From positions 62,001 to 126,000 of the forward strand of contig NZ_BROH01000002.1 in NCBI RefSeq assembly GCF_027923545.1: 64,000 nucleotides of DNA, given 5' to 3'. The notes under the pieces are model-generated. The model was not told the origin of the DNA and did not search any database. It was given only the letters and a program-made list of their open reading frames with translations. This document shows positions 18,264 to 28,512 of the stretch, piece after piece. The stretch is from Sinisalibacter aestuarii. Lineage in GTDB: Bacteria > Pseudomonadota > Alphaproteobacteria > Rhodobacterales > Rhodobacteraceae. Position 1 is the stretch's first letter. Every line of letters begins with the position of its first letter. Both the position numbers and the translations under genes were made by a program.

Positions 18264-19253
18264 TCATTTATCCAACTTTGCGCCCAGAAACCCGAGTTTC
18301 CGGAACAGCCAGAACAAGCCCCCGGCCAACGCCACCAGCAGCGCCACCACGATCCAGAAGGCCCACGGATTCTGCGCCCCCGGCATCCCGCCCACATTGA
18401 TGCCGAGCAACCCGGTGAGAAAGCCCAGCGGCAGGAAGATCGCCGAGACCACCGACAGGAGCAGCATCTGCCGGTTCATCGCTTCCGAGCGCAGATCCAT
18501 CACCATGTCATGCACCACCTGCGCCCGGTCGCGGATCGCGTCGAGTTCTTCGGCCAGCCGGGTGACGCGCTCCGTCGCCTCGCGCAGCCGGGCGCGGGCA
18601 TGGCTGTCGAGCCAGGGCACGTCCTCGATCTCCAGCGACGACAGCGCGTCGCGTTGCGGAAACATGTAGCGGCGCATCAGGATCGCCATACGGCGGATAT
18701 CGGCCAGTTCGCCGCGCAGACGCGCGCCGAAGCCCTCGGCGTCGCTCGTCTCTTCCAGATCGTCGATCCGTTCGTTCAGCCGCGCCACCACGGGCTCGGC
18801 CCGATCGGCGCTGCGCAGCGCGATGCGGGCGACCAGATCGCCGGGGCTGGCCGGGCCCGCCCCCCGGGCAAAGCCCGCGATCACATCGTCCACCGCGTTG
18901 AGTTCGCGCCGCTCCACCGTCACCACCAGCCGCGCCGAGATGAACAGCCTGAGCGACACCATGTCTTCCGGTTCGGCGCCGGGATTGAGGTTTACCCCGC
19001 GCAGGTTCATCAGCACCGTATCGCCATGCACCGTGGCGCGCGGGCGGGTCTCGGAGGCGGTGAGCGCGGCCAGGGTGATCGTGTCGAACCCGGCGCCCGC
19101 CAGCCAGTCCTGCCCGACCGGGCCGGAGGCATTGACATGCACCCAGGCAAAGCCACCCTCGGGCGCGGCCACATCCGCCGCCCGCGCCGCCGCCGCCGCG
19201 CTGCGCCCGCCGCTTCCGTCCGGGCCAAAGGCAAATGTCAGAACCTCATCCAT
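18264..19253 (-). CDS. CorA/ZntB-family metal ion transporter
   Basis: 329 residues. Large N-terminal cytoplasmic domain with a long helix, two C-terminal membrane helices, and the signature loop GINVGGMPG between them. CorA Mg2+ channels have GMN at this point; GIN with this length and a poorly acidic loop fits the ZntB branch, which moves Zn2+. The C-terminus ends FRKLGFLGAKLDK, with the basic cytoplasmic tail typical of the family. Monocistronic. Confidence 0.87.
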   Translation of the reverse strand: MDEVLTFAFGPDGSGGRSAAAAARAADVAAPEGGFAWVHVNASGPVGQDWLAGAGFDTITLAALTASETRPRATVHGDTVLMNLRGVNLNPGAEPEDMVSLRLFISARLVVTVERRELNAVDDVIAGFARGAGPASPGDLVARIALRSADRAEPVVARLNERIDDLEETSDAEGFGARLRGELADIRRMAILMRRYMFPQRDALSSLEIEDVPWLDSHARARLREATERVTRLAEELDAIRDRAQVVHDMVMDLRSEAMNRQMLLLSVVSAIFLPLGFLTGLLGINVGGMPGAQNPWAFWIVVALLVALAGGLFWLFRKLGFLGAKLDK

Positions 19254-19408
19254 CCCGCACCTCCTCGGCGCAGAATAGCCGCCCCGCCCCGGCTGTCATC
19301 CGAAACCGTCGCCGCTGCCGGGCCGCAGGGGGCTTTCGCCTTCCCCTTTGCGCCCCCCTCGGGTAAACACCCGGCGACATCCAGACGACGAGAACGGAAC
19401 GCCCCGCC

Positions 19409-22400
19409 ATGGCCATGGAAAAAACCTTCGACGCCGCCACAGCCGAGCCGCGCATTTCGGCGAAATGGGAAGCGGCCCACGCCTTCCGCGCCGGCGCCAA
19501 CAAGTCGCGCGACGAGACCTTCACGGTGATGATCCCGCCGCCGAACGTGACCGGCGCGCTGCATGTGGGCCATGCCTTCAACAACACGCTGCAGGATATC
19601 CTCGTGCGCTGGCACCGGATGCGCGGCTTCGACACGCTGTGGCAGCCGGGGCAGGACCATGCCGGCATCGCCACCCAGCTTCAGGTCGAAAAGATGTTGA
19701 CGGCGACGCAGCAGCCCAGCCGCCGCGAGCTTGGCCGCGAGGCGTTTCTCGACAAGGTCTGGGAGTGGAAAGGGCAATATGGCGGCACCATCGTCGAGCA
19801 GCTGAAGCGCCTCGGCGCCTCCTGCGACTGGGACCGCAACGCCTTTACCATGGCCGGCGCCCCGGGCGATCCGCGCACCGGCCATGAAAACAGCCCCGAT
19901 TTCCACGATGCGGTGATCAAGGTCTTTGTCGAGATGTATCGCAAGGGCCTGATCTATCGCGGCAAGCGGCTGGTGAACTGGGACCCGCATTTCGAAACCG
20001 CGATCTCCGATCTCGAAGTGGAGAATATCGAGGTCGCCGGCCATATGTGGCACTTCAAATACCCGCTCGCGGGCGGCGAAACCTACACCTATATCGAGAA
20101 GGACGAGGACGGGAATGTCGTGCTCAGGGAGGAGCGCGACTACATCTCCATCGCCACCACCCGGCCCGAGACGATGCTGGGCGACGGGGCGGTTGCCGTG
20201 CATCCGTCCGATGAGCGCTATGCCCCCATCGTCGGCAAGCTCTGCGAAATTCCGGTGGGGCCGAAAGAGCACCGCCGCCTGATCCCGATCATCACCGACG
20301 ATTACCCCGATCCCACCTTCGGCTCGGGCGCGGTGAAGATCACCGGCGCGCATGATTTCAACGACTACGCGGTGGCCCAGCGCGGCGGCATTCCGATGTA
20401 CCGGCTGATGGACACCAAGGGCCATATGCGCGACGACGGGCTGGATTATGCCGCCTGCGCCACGCGGGCGCAGGCCATCGCCGGCGGTGCGGGTTTCACC
20501 GGCGAGGAAGTGGATACGCTCAACCTCGTGCCCGACGATCTGCGCGGGCTGGATCGCTTCGAGGCGCGCAAGCGGGTGATCGACCAGATCAGTGCCGAGG
20601 GCCTTGCGGTGATGGTCACCGACGAGGAAGGCAACGCGGTGCCTTACGTCGAGTCGAAGCCGATCATGCAGCCCTTCGGCGACCGCTCGAAAGTGGTGAT
20701 CGAGCCGATGCTCACCGACCAGTGGTTCGTCGATGCCGAAAAGGTCGTCGGCCCCGCCCTCGACGCGGTGCGCGACGGGCGCACGAAGATCATCCCGGAA
20801 TCGGGCGAGAAGACCTATTACCACTGGCTTGAGAATATCGAGCCCTGGTGCATCAGCCGCCAGCTTTGGTGGGGCCACCAGATTCCGGTCTGGTACGGCC
20901 TCGATCTCTCCTACGAAGCCCCGGCCGATACCGATGGCGATGCCGAGATCGACCAGGTCGAGATGATGCGGATGCTGATCGACGGGATCGTGAAGATGGG
21001 CGAGGTCTATCATTGCGGCGCCACGCTCGACGAGGTCCGCGAGCGCTTCCTTGACGACAATGCCGACACGCCCGCCCCCATCGCCCATGCCCGCGTGGTC
21101 GAGGTCGCCGACAAGAAGGCGGCCCAGGAGATGCTGGCCGAGAGCCTCGCGCAATTCACCATCGAACAGGACCCGACAAAGCTGGTCTACCCGGTCTGGC
21201 GCGATCCCGACGTGCTCGATACCTGGTTCTCCTCCGGCCTCTGGCCGATCGGCACGCTGGGCTGGCCGGAACAGACGGAAGAGCTGGAAAAATACTTCCC
21301 CACCGATGTGCTGATCACCGGGTTCGACATCCTGTTCTTCTGGGTCGCGCGGATGATGATGATGCAGCTTGCCGTGGTCGACGATATCCCGTTCCACACC
21401 GTCTATCTGCACCAGCTCGTGCGCGACGAGCACGGCAAGAAGATGTCGAAGACCACGGGCAACGTGATCGACCCACTTGAAATCATTGACGAATACGGCG
21501 CCGACGCGCTGCGCTTCACCAATGCCTCGATGGCGGCCATCGGCGGCGTGCTGAAGCTTTCGGAAGAGCGCATCAAGGGCTACCGCAATTTCGGCACCAA
21601 GCTGTGGAACGCGGCCCGCTTTGCCGAGATGAACGAATGCAAGCCGGTGGCGGGCTTCGATCCCGCCTCGGTCAGCGCCACGGTGAACTGCTGGATCGTG
21701 GGCGAGACCGCCCGCATCCGCGAAAGCGTGGACGAGGCGCTTGCCGCCTACCGCTTCAACGATGCCGCCAACGGGCTTTATGCCTATGTCTGGGGCAAGG
21801 TCTGCGACTGGTATGTGGAGTTCTCCAAGCCGCTGCTGAACAGCGACGAGGCCGCCGTGGTCGAGGAAACCCGCGCCACCATGGCCTGGGTGATCGACCA
21901 GTGCCTGATCCTCCTGCACCCGTTCATGCCCTTCATCACCGAAGAGCTCTGGGGCGAGATCGCCGAGCGCGACGGCCTGCTCGTTCATGCCGACTGGCCG
22001 GAATACGGCGCCAGCCTGATCGACGCCGCCGCCGACCGCGAGATGAACTGGGTGATCCGGCTGATCGAGGATGTCCGCTCGGCCCGCGCCCAGATGCACG
22101 TGCCCGCCGGCCTCAAGATCCCGATGATCCGGCAAACCTCCGACGAGGCCGCGCGCGCGGCGTGGGAGACCAATGCCGCGCTGATCATGCGGATGGCGCG
22201 GATCGACAGCCTGAGCGACATGGCCAAGCTGCCCAAAGGCTGCGTCACCATCCCCGCCGAGGGCGCCATCTTCGCCCTGCCGCTCGCCGATATCATCGAC
22301 GTGGCCGAGGAAAAGGCCCGGCTGGAGAAGACCCTGGCCAAGCTCGACAAGGAGATCGCCGGGCTGAACGGGCGGCTGAAAAACCCGAAATTCGCCGAGA

Positions 22401-22507
22401 ACGCCCCCGAAGAGGTGGTGCAGGAAGCCCGCGACAACCTCGCCGCGCGCGAGGACGAGGCGGGCAAGATCCGCGAGGCGCTCGCCCGGCTGGCCGAACT
22501 CGGCTGA
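19409..22507 (+). CDS. valS: Valyl-tRNA synthetase
   Basis: 1032 residues, class Ia synthetase. HIGH motif as HVGH (residues 52-55) in [15 protein letters not shown], and KMSKS as [12 protein letters not shown] near residue 678. The editing domain between them contains [10 protein letters not shown]. The C-terminal coiled-coil arm ([22 protein letters not shown]) and the ending LARLAELG are typical of ValS. A strong intrinsic terminator follows 21 bases after the stop. Confidence 0.97.
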   Translation: MAMEKTFDAATAEPRISAKWEAAHAFRAGANKSRDETFTVMIPPPNVTGALHVGHAFNNTLQDILVRWHRMRGFDTLWQPGQDHAGIATQLQVEKMLTATQQPSRRELGREAFLDKVWEWKGQYGGTIVEQLKRLGASCDWDRNAFTMAGAPGDPRTGHENSPDFHDAVIKVFVEMYRKGLIYRGKRLVNWDPHFETAISDLEVENIEVAGHMWHFKYPLAGGETYTYIEKDEDGNVVLREERDYISIATTRPETMLGDGAVAVHPSDERYAPIVGKLCEIPVGPKEHRRLIPIITDDYPDPTFGSGAVKITGAHDFNDYAVAQRGGIPMYRLMDTKGHMRDDGLDYAACATRAQAIAGGAGFTGEEVDTLNLVPDDLRGLDRFEARKRVIDQISAEGLAVMVTDEEGNAVPYVESKPIMQPFGDRSKVVIEPMLTDQWFVDAEKVVGPALDAVRDGRTKIIPESGEKTYYHWLENIEPWCISRQLWWGHQIPVWYGLDLSYEAPADTDGDAEIDQVEMMRMLIDGIVKMGEVYHCGATLDEVRERFLDDNADTPAPIAHARVVEVADKKAAQEMLAESLAQFTIEQDPTKLVYPVWRDPDVLDTWFSSGLWPIGTLGWPEQTEELEKYFPTDVLITGFDILFFWVARMMMMQLAVVDDIPFHTVYLHQLVRDEHGKKMSKTTGNVIDPLEIIDEYGADALRFTNASMAAIGGVLKLSEERIKGYRNFGTKLWNAARFAEMNECKPVAGFDPASVSATVNCWIVGETARIRESVDEALAAYRFNDAANGLYAYVWGKVCDWYVEFSKPLLNSDEAAVVEETRATMAWVIDQCLILLHPFMPFITEELWGEIAERDGLLVHADWPEYGASLIDAAADREMNWVIRLIEDVRSARAQMHVPAGLKIPMIRQTSDEAARAAWETNAALIMRMARIDSLSDMAKLPKGCVTIPAEGAIFALPLADIIDVAEEKARLEKTLAKLDKEIAGLNGRLKNPKFAENAPEEVVQEARDNLAAREDEAGKIREALARLAELG

Positions 22508-22528
22508 ACCCGGCAGACCGGCACCGAA

Positions 22529-22563
22529 ACGGCCCGGCCCCGCGCCGGGCCGTTTTGTTTTGC
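22529..22563 (+). terminator. Intrinsic terminator of valS
   Basis: Perfect nine-base arms ACGGCCCGG (22529-22537) and CCGGGCCGT (22545-22553), a seven-base loop and then TTTGTTTTG. This is a textbook Rho-independent terminator. Confidence 0.9.
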
Positions 22564-22653
22564 GCGCGCAAATATTTTCTGCCGCGCATTGCTCTGGATC
22601 ATGAAACCCGCGCCGAAAGCGCCTATATTGGAACGGTCCGAAAGGAGGCGCGC

Positions 22654-23001
22654 ATGTTCAGTGTCGATCTTTCCCGCCTTGCCGAGCGCCGCATGCTGGC
22701 GGCACTGGCCGAAGGCAAGCTGCAGAACCTGCAGGGCGAAGGCAAACCCCTGCCCCGGCATTATGAAGACGCTTTCCTGGACCCGGGCGAAGCGGTGGGC
22801 TACCGCATCATGGCCGAAGCAGGCTGGGTGCCCGCCGAACTCGACCTGAACAAGCAACTCATCGCCGCGAAGGCCGCCTGGCGTATGGCGCAGAGTCCGG
22901 CCGAAAAACGCGCGATGATGGCCCGGATCGCCGATCTCGATATGCGCCACGAAATCGCCCGCGAGGCGCGGCTTTCGTTCATGAGCCGGCACCACCACTA
23001 G
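22654..23001 (+). CDS. DUF1992 family protein, copy 1
   Basis: 115 residues, starting at the ATG behind a strong AAAGGAGG (22641-22648). The core pattern RRMLAALAEGKLQNLQGEGKPLP...VGYRIMAEAG is the DUF1992 signature, a domain also found in DnaJ-C28-like proteins of eukaryotes. The function is not established. It is followed ten bases later by a second copy, so this is a tandem duplication in one transcript. Ends with a His-rich tail (SRHHH). Confidence 0.85.
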   Translation: MFSVDLSRLAERRMLAALAEGKLQNLQGEGKPLPRHYEDAFLDPGEAVGYRIMAEAGWVPAELDLNKQLIAAKAAWRMAQSPAEKRAMMARIADLDMRHEIAREARLSFMSRHHH

Positions 23002-23010
23002 GAGAGCACG

Positions 23011-23343
23011 ATGCGCGGATGGCACCGCCTCACCGAACAGCAGATCAGGAAGGCCGAGGCCGAAGGCAAGCTGCGCGGCCTCGAAGGCGAAGGCAAGCCG
23101 CTGCCCTACCGCCCCGGCGATGCATTTATCGACGCCGGCGACGCGGTCGGCCACCGGATCATGGCCGAAGCGGGCGCGCTGCCGGCAGAGATCACGCTCA
23201 AACGGGCGCTGGACGAGGCCCGTCGCGCCTGGGGAGAAGAGACCGATCCGGCGGAAAAGAAGAAGAAAATGGCCGTGATCGCGGATCTGGAGTTGCGCTA
23301 TGCCATCGCCCGCGAGGCGCGGATGAAATTTCTCGGCCCGTGA
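23011..23343 (+). CDS. DUF1992 family protein, copy 2
   Basis: 110 residues, a paralogue of the gene directly upstream. Shared blocks are AEGKLRGLEGEGKPLPYRPGDAF and VGHRIMAEAGALPAEI, and both end with an EIAREARLSF/AIAREARMKF-like helix. GGAGAG precedes the ATG. The pair keeps the whole domain in both copies, so both may be functional, for example as a heterodimer. Biochemical role unknown. Confidence 0.85.
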   Translation: MRGWHRLTEQQIRKAEAEGKLRGLEGEGKPLPYRPGDAFIDAGDAVGHRIMAEAGALPAEITLKRALDEARRAWGEETDPAEKKKKMAVIADLELRYAIAREARMKFLGP

Positions 23344-23492
23344 CCGGGCACCCGTATGATGCATCTGGATGGGTCGTGCGTCCGGCCCTTCCACCTTGCA
23401 GGTCTGCGCCCGCATAGCTGCCTACGGCGCGGCCACCCCGGTGCCCCGCGATCCCCCTTGCCCAGCGCGCCGGTTTCAGGCCAACTGCGGCC

Positions 23493-24605
23493 ATGACCAG
23501 AGGCCCCCGCTACACCCCGCTCGCCGAAAGCCTGCCCGCCACCGTGCCCTTCGTCGGCCCCGAGGCGATGGAGCGCGCAGGCGGGCGGCCCTTCCGCGCC
23601 CGGCTCGGCGCGAATGAAAGCGTTTTCGGCCCGTCGCCCAGAGCGATTGCCGCAATGGCCGAGGCGGCGCGGGACAGCTGGAAATACGCCGACCCGGAAA
23701 GCCATGACCTGCGCGCCGCGCTGTCGGCGCATCTGGGCGTGTCTCCCGCCCATATCGCCGTGGGCGGCGGGATCGACGGGCTGCTGGGCGAACTCGTGCG
23801 CCTCACCGTCGCGCCCGGCGATGTGGTGGTCACCTCCGCCGGGGCCTATCCCACCTTCAACTACCACGTCGCGGGCTTTGGCGGCGCGCTCCTCACCGTG
23901 CCCTATGCGGGCGACCACGAAGACCCCGAGGCGCTCATTGCCAGGGCGACGGAGACCGGGGCGAAGCTTGTCTATATCGCCAATCCCGATAATCCGATGG
24001 GCACCTGGCATTCCGCCGACCGCATCCGGGCGATGATCGAGGCGGTGCCGGAGGGCACGCTGATGGTGCTCGACGAAGCCTATATCGAATTCGCCCCCGC
24101 GGGCACCGCGCCGCAGATCGACGCGGACGATCCGCGCGTGATCCGGATGCGCACCTTCTCGAAGGCCCATGGCATGGCGGGCGCGCGCGTGGGCTATGCC
24201 ATCGCCGCGCCGGAACTGGTGCGCGCCTTCGACAAGGTGCGCAACCATTTCGGCATGAGCAGGATCAGTCAGATCGGCGCCGAGGCGGCGCTGGCCGATG
24301 GCGATCACCTGACCGAAGTGCAGGCCGCCGTCTCGGTCGCGCGCGGGCGGATCACCGAAATCGCCGCCGCCAACGGCCTCGCCGCGCTGCCCTCGGCGGC
24401 CAATTTCGTGGCCGTGGATTGCGGCGCCGACGGCGCCTTCGCCCGCGCGGTTTTGGAAGAATTGCTGGCGCGCGACGTTTTCGTGCGGATGCCCTTCGTT
24501 GCGCCACAGGACCGCTGCATCCGCATCTCGGCGGGCACGCCCCAGATGCTCGACCTGCTGGAGCGCGCGCTGCCCGAGGCATTGGCCGCCGCCCGCGCGC
24601 GCTGA
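23493..24605 (+). CDS. PLP-dependent aminotransferase, histidinol-phosphate aminotransferase-like
   Basis: 370 residues, fold type I, class I/II. Landmarks: RLGANESVFGPSP near the start, IANPDNPMGTW before the PLP-binding Asp-x-Ala-Tyr (VLDEAYIEF), and the Schiff-base lysine in RTFSKAHGMAGARVGY. This layout is that of HisC and related aromatic aminotransferases. No other his gene is near, so it may be a second, non-biosynthetic HisC-like enzyme; hisC is therefore not assigned. Confidence 0.85.
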   Translation: MTRGPRYTPLAESLPATVPFVGPEAMERAGGRPFRARLGANESVFGPSPRAIAAMAEAARDSWKYADPESHDLRAALSAHLGVSPAHIAVGGGIDGLLGELVRLTVAPGDVVVTSAGAYPTFNYHVAGFGGALLTVPYAGDHEDPEALIARATETGAKLVYIANPDNPMGTWHSADRIRAMIEAVPEGTLMVLDEAYIEFAPAGTAPQIDADDPRVIRMRTFSKAHGMAGARVGYAIAAPELVRAFDKVRNHFGMSRISQIGAEAALADGDHLTEVQAAVSVARGRITEIAAANGLAALPSAANFVAVDCGADGAFARAVLEELLARDVFVRMPFVAPQDRCIRISAGTPQMLDLLERALPEALAAARAR

Positions 24606-24696
24606 CGGCGCGCAACAGCGCCAATACCCGTCGGGGCGACAAGCCACCGTGTCACCCATTGAGCGCCCGATCCACGTTCACGCTTTGGAAAGATGT

Positions 24697-24711
24697 GAAC
24701 AAAATCTGAAC
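24697..24711. promoter_or_regulatory. GAAC-N7-GAAC sequence matching the alphaproteobacterial LexA box
   Basis: GAAC at 24697-24700 and GAAC at 24708-24711 are separated by exactly seven bases, which is GTTC-N7-GTTC on the other strand. It lies in a 245-base AT-rich gap between the ends of two convergent genes, with no evident coding gene to control. The rest of this gap holds two TCTAGA sites eight bases apart (24766 and 24774) and no supported gene. It may be fortuitous. Confidence 0.35.
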
Positions 24712-24850
24712 ACAAATATGCGCTCAACTCATTGAAAGTACAATATAAACACAGAGCGCCAGGATTCTAGAACTCTAGATTCCCAGTGTCGGACTCCCAC
24801 GCGGCGCAGCCCGTCAGACACGCCTTAAAGCCGCCCCCGGCGCGCCACCC

Positions 24851-26044
24851 CTAAGCCTCCGCGATCACCTTCGCCGCCGCGTTCAGCGCACCGGGTCCAT
24901 AGGGAATGCCCAGTGCCTCGAAGCCCGATTCGATCACCCCGAGCGCGCCCATCAGCATATGGGCGTTGATATGCCCCATATGGCCCATGCGGAAGAAGCG
25001 GTCGGCCTCCGGGCTGCCCGGCTCGGCCATGCCAAGGCCGATGCCCAGCGTCAGCCCGGCCTTCTCCTCCACCCAGCGCCTGAGCCGCGTGCCATTGTCG
25101 CCGTCGAGCCGCAGCGCGGTGACGGCATGGCTGCGCAAAGCGGGATCGGCGATGTTCATCTCGAGCGGCCCGCCCTGCCCCCAGGCCTCGAAGGCCGCCC
25201 AGGCGGCGCGGGCCAGTTTCTCGTGCCGCGCCCAGACCGCCTCGATCCCGCCTTCCTCGGCGATCATGTCGAGCGCCTCGCGCAGCGCGAAAAGGTGGTG
25301 GGTGGGCGCGGTGCCGCCGAAATACTGGTAGAAGAAATCCGGCTTCGCCCGCGGCGTCCAATCCCAGTAGAAACTCGCCGTTTCCGGCTGTCGCGCCGCC
25401 GCCTTGTCGTTGAAGAACACAAAGCCAAGGCCCGGCGGCGTCATCAGCCCCTTCTGGCTCGCCGCGACCATCACGTCGACGCCCCAGGCATCCATCTCGA
25501 ACGGGTCGACGGCCAGCGAGGCGATGCAGTCGATCATCAGCAGCGCCGGGTGTCCGAGCTTGTCGAGCACCGCGCGCAGGCCCGGCACATCGTTCTTCAC
25601 GCTGGTCGAGGTGTCGATATGCACCGCGACCACCGCCTTGATCTCATGGCCGGTATCGGCGGCCAGCGCGGTCTCGGCGCGGGCAAGGTCGATGGGCGAT
25701 TGCTTGCCGAAGTCGATCACCTGCATCCGCGCGCCGAGCCGGGCAAAGACCTCGCTCCAGCCGGTGGCGAAACGCCCGGTGGAGAGCACCAGCACCTTGT
25801 CGCCCGGCCGCACCGTGTTGGAGGCCGCCGCCTCCCAGGCGCCGTGTCCGTTGGCAATATAGATCGCCGCATGTCCCTTCGTGCGTGCCACCGCCTTCAG
25901 GTCCGGCACCAGCCCCGCCACCATATCGACCAGCGCCCCCTCATAGATGTTGGGCGCGGCGCGGTGCATGGCGTTCAGCACCCGGTCGGGCATTACCGAG
26001 GGGCCGGGAATGGCAAGGTAGGGGCGGCCGTGGGACAATGTCAT
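24851..26044 (-). CDS. Serine-glyoxylate / alanine-glyoxylate aminotransferase family protein
   Basis: 397 residues, class V aminotransferase. The start at 26044 (MTLSHGRPYLAIPGP) is chosen because GAGG lies just upstream and the family begins with this PGP-type segment. The PLP lysine is in AASQKGLMTPPGLGF. YQYFGGTAPTHHLFALREAL is typical of serine-glyoxylate aminotransferase branches used in serine-cycle or photorespiration-like metabolism. No other serine-cycle gene is in the window, so the substrate pair is not certain. Confidence 0.85.
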   Translation of the reverse strand: MTLSHGRPYLAIPGPSVMPDRVLNAMHRAAPNIYEGALVDMVAGLVPDLKAVARTKGHAAIYIANGHGAWEAAASNTVRPGDKVLVLSTGRFATGWSEVFARLGARMQVIDFGKQSPIDLARAETALAADTGHEIKAVVAVHIDTSTSVKNDVPGLRAVLDKLGHPALLMIDCIASLAVDPFEMDAWGVDVMVAASQKGLMTPPGLGFVFFNDKAAARQPETASFYWDWTPRAKPDFFYQYFGGTAPTHHLFALREALDMIAEEGGIEAVWARHEKLARAAWAAFEAWGQGGPLEMNIADPALRSHAVTALRLDGDNGTRLRRWVEEKAGLTLGIGLGMAEPGSPEADRFFRMGHMGHINAHMLMGALGVIESGFEALGIPYGPGALNAAAKVIAEA

Positions 26045-26117
26045 GGGAAACCTCATGAAAGGACGTCCCAAAGCGGTAGGCCCAGCCGCCGGGAAGGTCA
26101 ATTGCCCCCGGGGGCCG

Positions 26118-27362
26118 TCAGCCCCGCAAATGCAGCAGCAACGCCTTCGAGGCGATCCCGGTCACAGGCAGGCGGCGCGCGGCCTCATAGGCGCGGATCG
26201 CCGCCGTGGTCTTGTCGCCGATCACCCCATCGGCGCCCTGGGTGTCGAACCCGGCACGGGTGAGCCGCTCCTGCACTTCCTTGCGCTCGTCCAGCGTCAG
26301 ACCCTGGGCATCGGTGCCGAAACTGCCCACCAGCGGCCCGCCGCCCGCCAGCCTGTCTGACAGATGGCCCACCGCCAGCGCATATTTCATCGAATCGTTA
26401 TAGGCGCGGAAGGCGCGGTAATTGCCGAAGAGCAGAAAGGCCGGACCGCCCGCGCCGCCCGGCAGGATCAGCGTGGCCGGGCCATGATCGGGCACGGCGC
26501 CGCCGCGCGCCAGCGTCACCCCCCGCGCCCGCCACTCCGCCACCGGGCGCGTGACCAGATCGTCGCGCCCCGAGGGCAGCCGCACCTCGACGCCCCAGAG
26601 CCGCCCTTTCTGCCAACCCGATTGCGCCAGGTAATGCGCCGCCGAGGCCAGCGCGTCACTCGGGTCGTCAGCCCAGATGTCGCGCCGCCCGTCGCCGGTG
26701 AAATCCACCGCATGGGCCAGATAGGTGGTGGGGATGAATTGCGTATGCCCCATCGCCCCGGCCCAGCTTCCGGTCATCCGCGCCGGGGTGATGTCGCCGG
26801 CCTGCAGGATCTTCAGCGCCGCCACCAGCTGGCCCTCGAAGAACGCCGCCCGCCGGCTCCTATAGCCCAGCGTCGACAGCGCCGAGATCACCGGGGTGGA
26901 GCCACGCCGCGCACCGTAGGAGCTTTCCATCCCCCAGATCGCCGCCACCACTTCCTTCTGCACGCCATAGCGCGCCTCGATCCGGCCGAGCGCCGCGCCA
27001 TGCGCCCGCAGCTTCTCCGCCCCGATCCTGAGCCGCGCATCGGAGGCGGCGATGGCGATGTAATCTTCCAGCGTGCGCCGGGTCTGAAACTGGGTCTGAT
27101 CCTTCTCGATCACATCCGGCAGATAGCCCGCCGCGCGGAAGGCGGCATCGAGCGTGGCCTGCGAAATCCCCTTCGACGAGGCGCGGGCGCGAAACCCGCG
27201 CAGCCAGGCGTCATAGCCGCCATCGGCCCGCGCCACCGGGGCCGGCTCGTCCGAGGCGAGCACCGGCGCCGCCACGCTCCCGACCGGCCCGGCCCCGCCG
27301 CAACCCATCAACGACAGCCCGACCAGCCCAAGGCTCACCTCTCTGCGTGACACGCTCATCAC
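26118..27362 (-). CDS. Lytic murein transglycosylase B-like lipoprotein with peptidoglycan-binding domain
   Basis: 414 residues. N-terminus SRREVSLGLVGLSLMGCGG shows a twin-arginine-like start and a lipobox with Cys21, so it should be a lipoprotein. The MltB catalytic domain contains Glu146 in WGMESSYG and the GAMGHTQFIPTTY motif, then DIWADDPSDALASAAHYL. The last 65 residues form a PG-binding-1 domain (LTRAGFDTQGADGVIGDKTTAAIRAY). It cleaves glycan strands to anhydro-muropeptides in the cell wall. Confidence 0.92.
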   Translation of the reverse strand: MMSVSRREVSLGLVGLSLMGCGGAGPVGSVAAPVLASDEPAPVARADGGYDAWLRGFRARASSKGISQATLDAAFRAAGYLPDVIEKDQTQFQTRRTLEDYIAIAASDARLRIGAEKLRAHGAALGRIEARYGVQKEVVAAIWGMESSYGARRGSTPVISALSTLGYRSRRAAFFEGQLVAALKILQAGDITPARMTGSWAGAMGHTQFIPTTYLAHAVDFTGDGRRDIWADDPSDALASAAHYLAQSGWQKGRLWGVEVRLPSGRDDLVTRPVAEWRARGVTLARGGAVPDHGPATLILPGGAGGPAFLLFGNYRAFRAYNDSMKYALAVGHLSDRLAGGGPLVGSFGTDAQGLTLDERKEVQERLTRAGFDTQGADGVIGDKTTAAIRAYEAARRLPVTGIASKALLLHLRG

Positions 27363-27445
27363 CGTCTCCTTTTGCCCCCGAGCCTAGCGCGCGGGCCGGG
27401 ATCGGGCAAAGGCTTCCCGGGGGGATGAGCAAAAAGCGGCGCGAC

Positions 27446-27479
27446 GAAAAACGCGCGCGATGTTGCCACCGCGCGCGTT
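27446..27479 (-). terminator. Intrinsic terminator of ppk2
   Basis: Ten-base perfect arms AACGCGCGCG (27450-27459) and CGCGCGCGTT (27470-27479) around a ten-base loop. On the minus strand the stem runs straight into TTTTTCG. It lies 22 bases beyond the ppk2 stop. Confidence 0.85.
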
Positions 27480-27501
27480 CTCTCCTCCCATGGCCGCAAG
27501 C

Positions 27502-28512
27502 CTACTTCCCGCTTCGCCGATGATCGGGATGCAGGCTCGCGCCGAGAATATGATCGGCCCCGTGGATCACCTGGCTAGCATGACCGATGATCAGCGGGTC
27601 GGGCGCCCGGACAAGCTCTGTATTCTTGTCGGGGTATTCCAGCGTGTTGAGAAAATGCCGGATCGTCTCCAGCCGCGCACGCTTCTTGTCGTTCGACTTG
27701 ACGATGGTCCAGGGCGCGTCGGCGGTGTCGGTGTAGAAGAACATCGCTTCCTTCGCCTCGGTATAATCGTCCCACTTGTCGAGGCTCGCCTTGTCCACCG
27801 GGCTCAGCTTCCACTGTTTCAGGGGATCGTGCTCGCGGCTGTTGAAGCGGCTCAACTGTTCGTCGCGGGTGACCGAGAACCAGTATTTGTAAAGCTGGAT
27901 GCCCGACCGCACCAGCATCCGCTCAAGGTCGGGCGTCTGGCGCATGAATTCGAGATATTCGTTCGGGGTGCAGAACCCCATCACCCGCTCCACACCGGCA
28001 CGATTGTACCAGGAGCGGTCATAGAGCACCATCTCGCCCGCGGTCGGCAGATGTTCGATATAGCGCTGGAAGAACCACTGACCACGCTCGCGCTCGCTGG
28101 GCTTGTTCAGCGCCACCACACGGGCTTCGCGCGGGTTCAGATGCTCCATGAAGCGCTTGATCGTGCCGCCCTTGCCGGCGGCGTCGCGGCCTTCGAACAG
28201 GAGCACGAATTTCTGCCCCGTTTCACCAACCCATTTCTGAACCTTCAGCAGCTCGGCCTGAAGCTGCGCCTTCTCGCGTTCGTAGTCGCGCCGGCCGATT
28301 TTCTCGGAATACGGATATTCGCCGTTCTCGAAGGTCTGGCGGATCAGATCGGCGGTCACCTGCGGGAACGCCCCCTCGCTCTTCTTCGCCGTCTCCGGCT
28401 TCACGCTCACTTTCGCAACCGGCGCCGCGCTCTCGGGCGCGGCCGATATGTCACCGGGAGCGGCCTTGGCTCCCGTGGCGGCGGTTGCAGATTTGGTCGA
28501 GGCTGTCGCCAT
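27502..28512 (-). CDS. ppk2: Polyphosphate kinase 2
   Basis: 336 residues. Core kinase domain with Walker A GRDAAGKGGT, lid-type basic residues (NKPSERERGQW) and Walker B/active-site block LYDRSWYNRAGVERVMGF, followed by EYLEFMRQTPDLERML. Uses polyphosphate to phosphorylate nucleotides, or the reverse. One catalytic domain. The first 90 residues (Ala/Thr/Lys-rich, from MATASTKSATAATGAKAAP) are low-complexity and probably disordered, as in several alphaproteobacterial PPK2s. The 237 bases upstream hold no gene on this strand. Confidence 0.94.
   Translation of the reverse strand: MATASTKSATAATGAKAAPGDISAAPESAAPVAKVSVKPETAKKSEGAFPQVTADLIRQTFENGEYPYSEKIGRRDYEREKAQLQAELLKVQKWVGETGQKFVLLFEGRDAAGKGGTIKRFMEHLNPREARVVALNKPSERERGQWFFQRYIEHLPTAGEMVLYDRSWYNRAGVERVMGFCTPNEYLEFMRQTPDLERMLVRSGIQLYKYWFSVTRDEQLSRFNSREHDPLKQWKLSPVDKASLDKWDDYTEAKEAMFFYTDTADAPWTIVKSNDKKRARLETIRHFLNTLEYPDKNTELVRAPDPLIIGHASQVIHGADHILGASLHPDHRRSGK

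Noticed and set aside
24606-24850. Protein gene in the AT-rich gap with the LexA-box match
   Set aside because: Frames in the gap are very short, lack Shine-Dalgarno sites and give no recognisable sequence.
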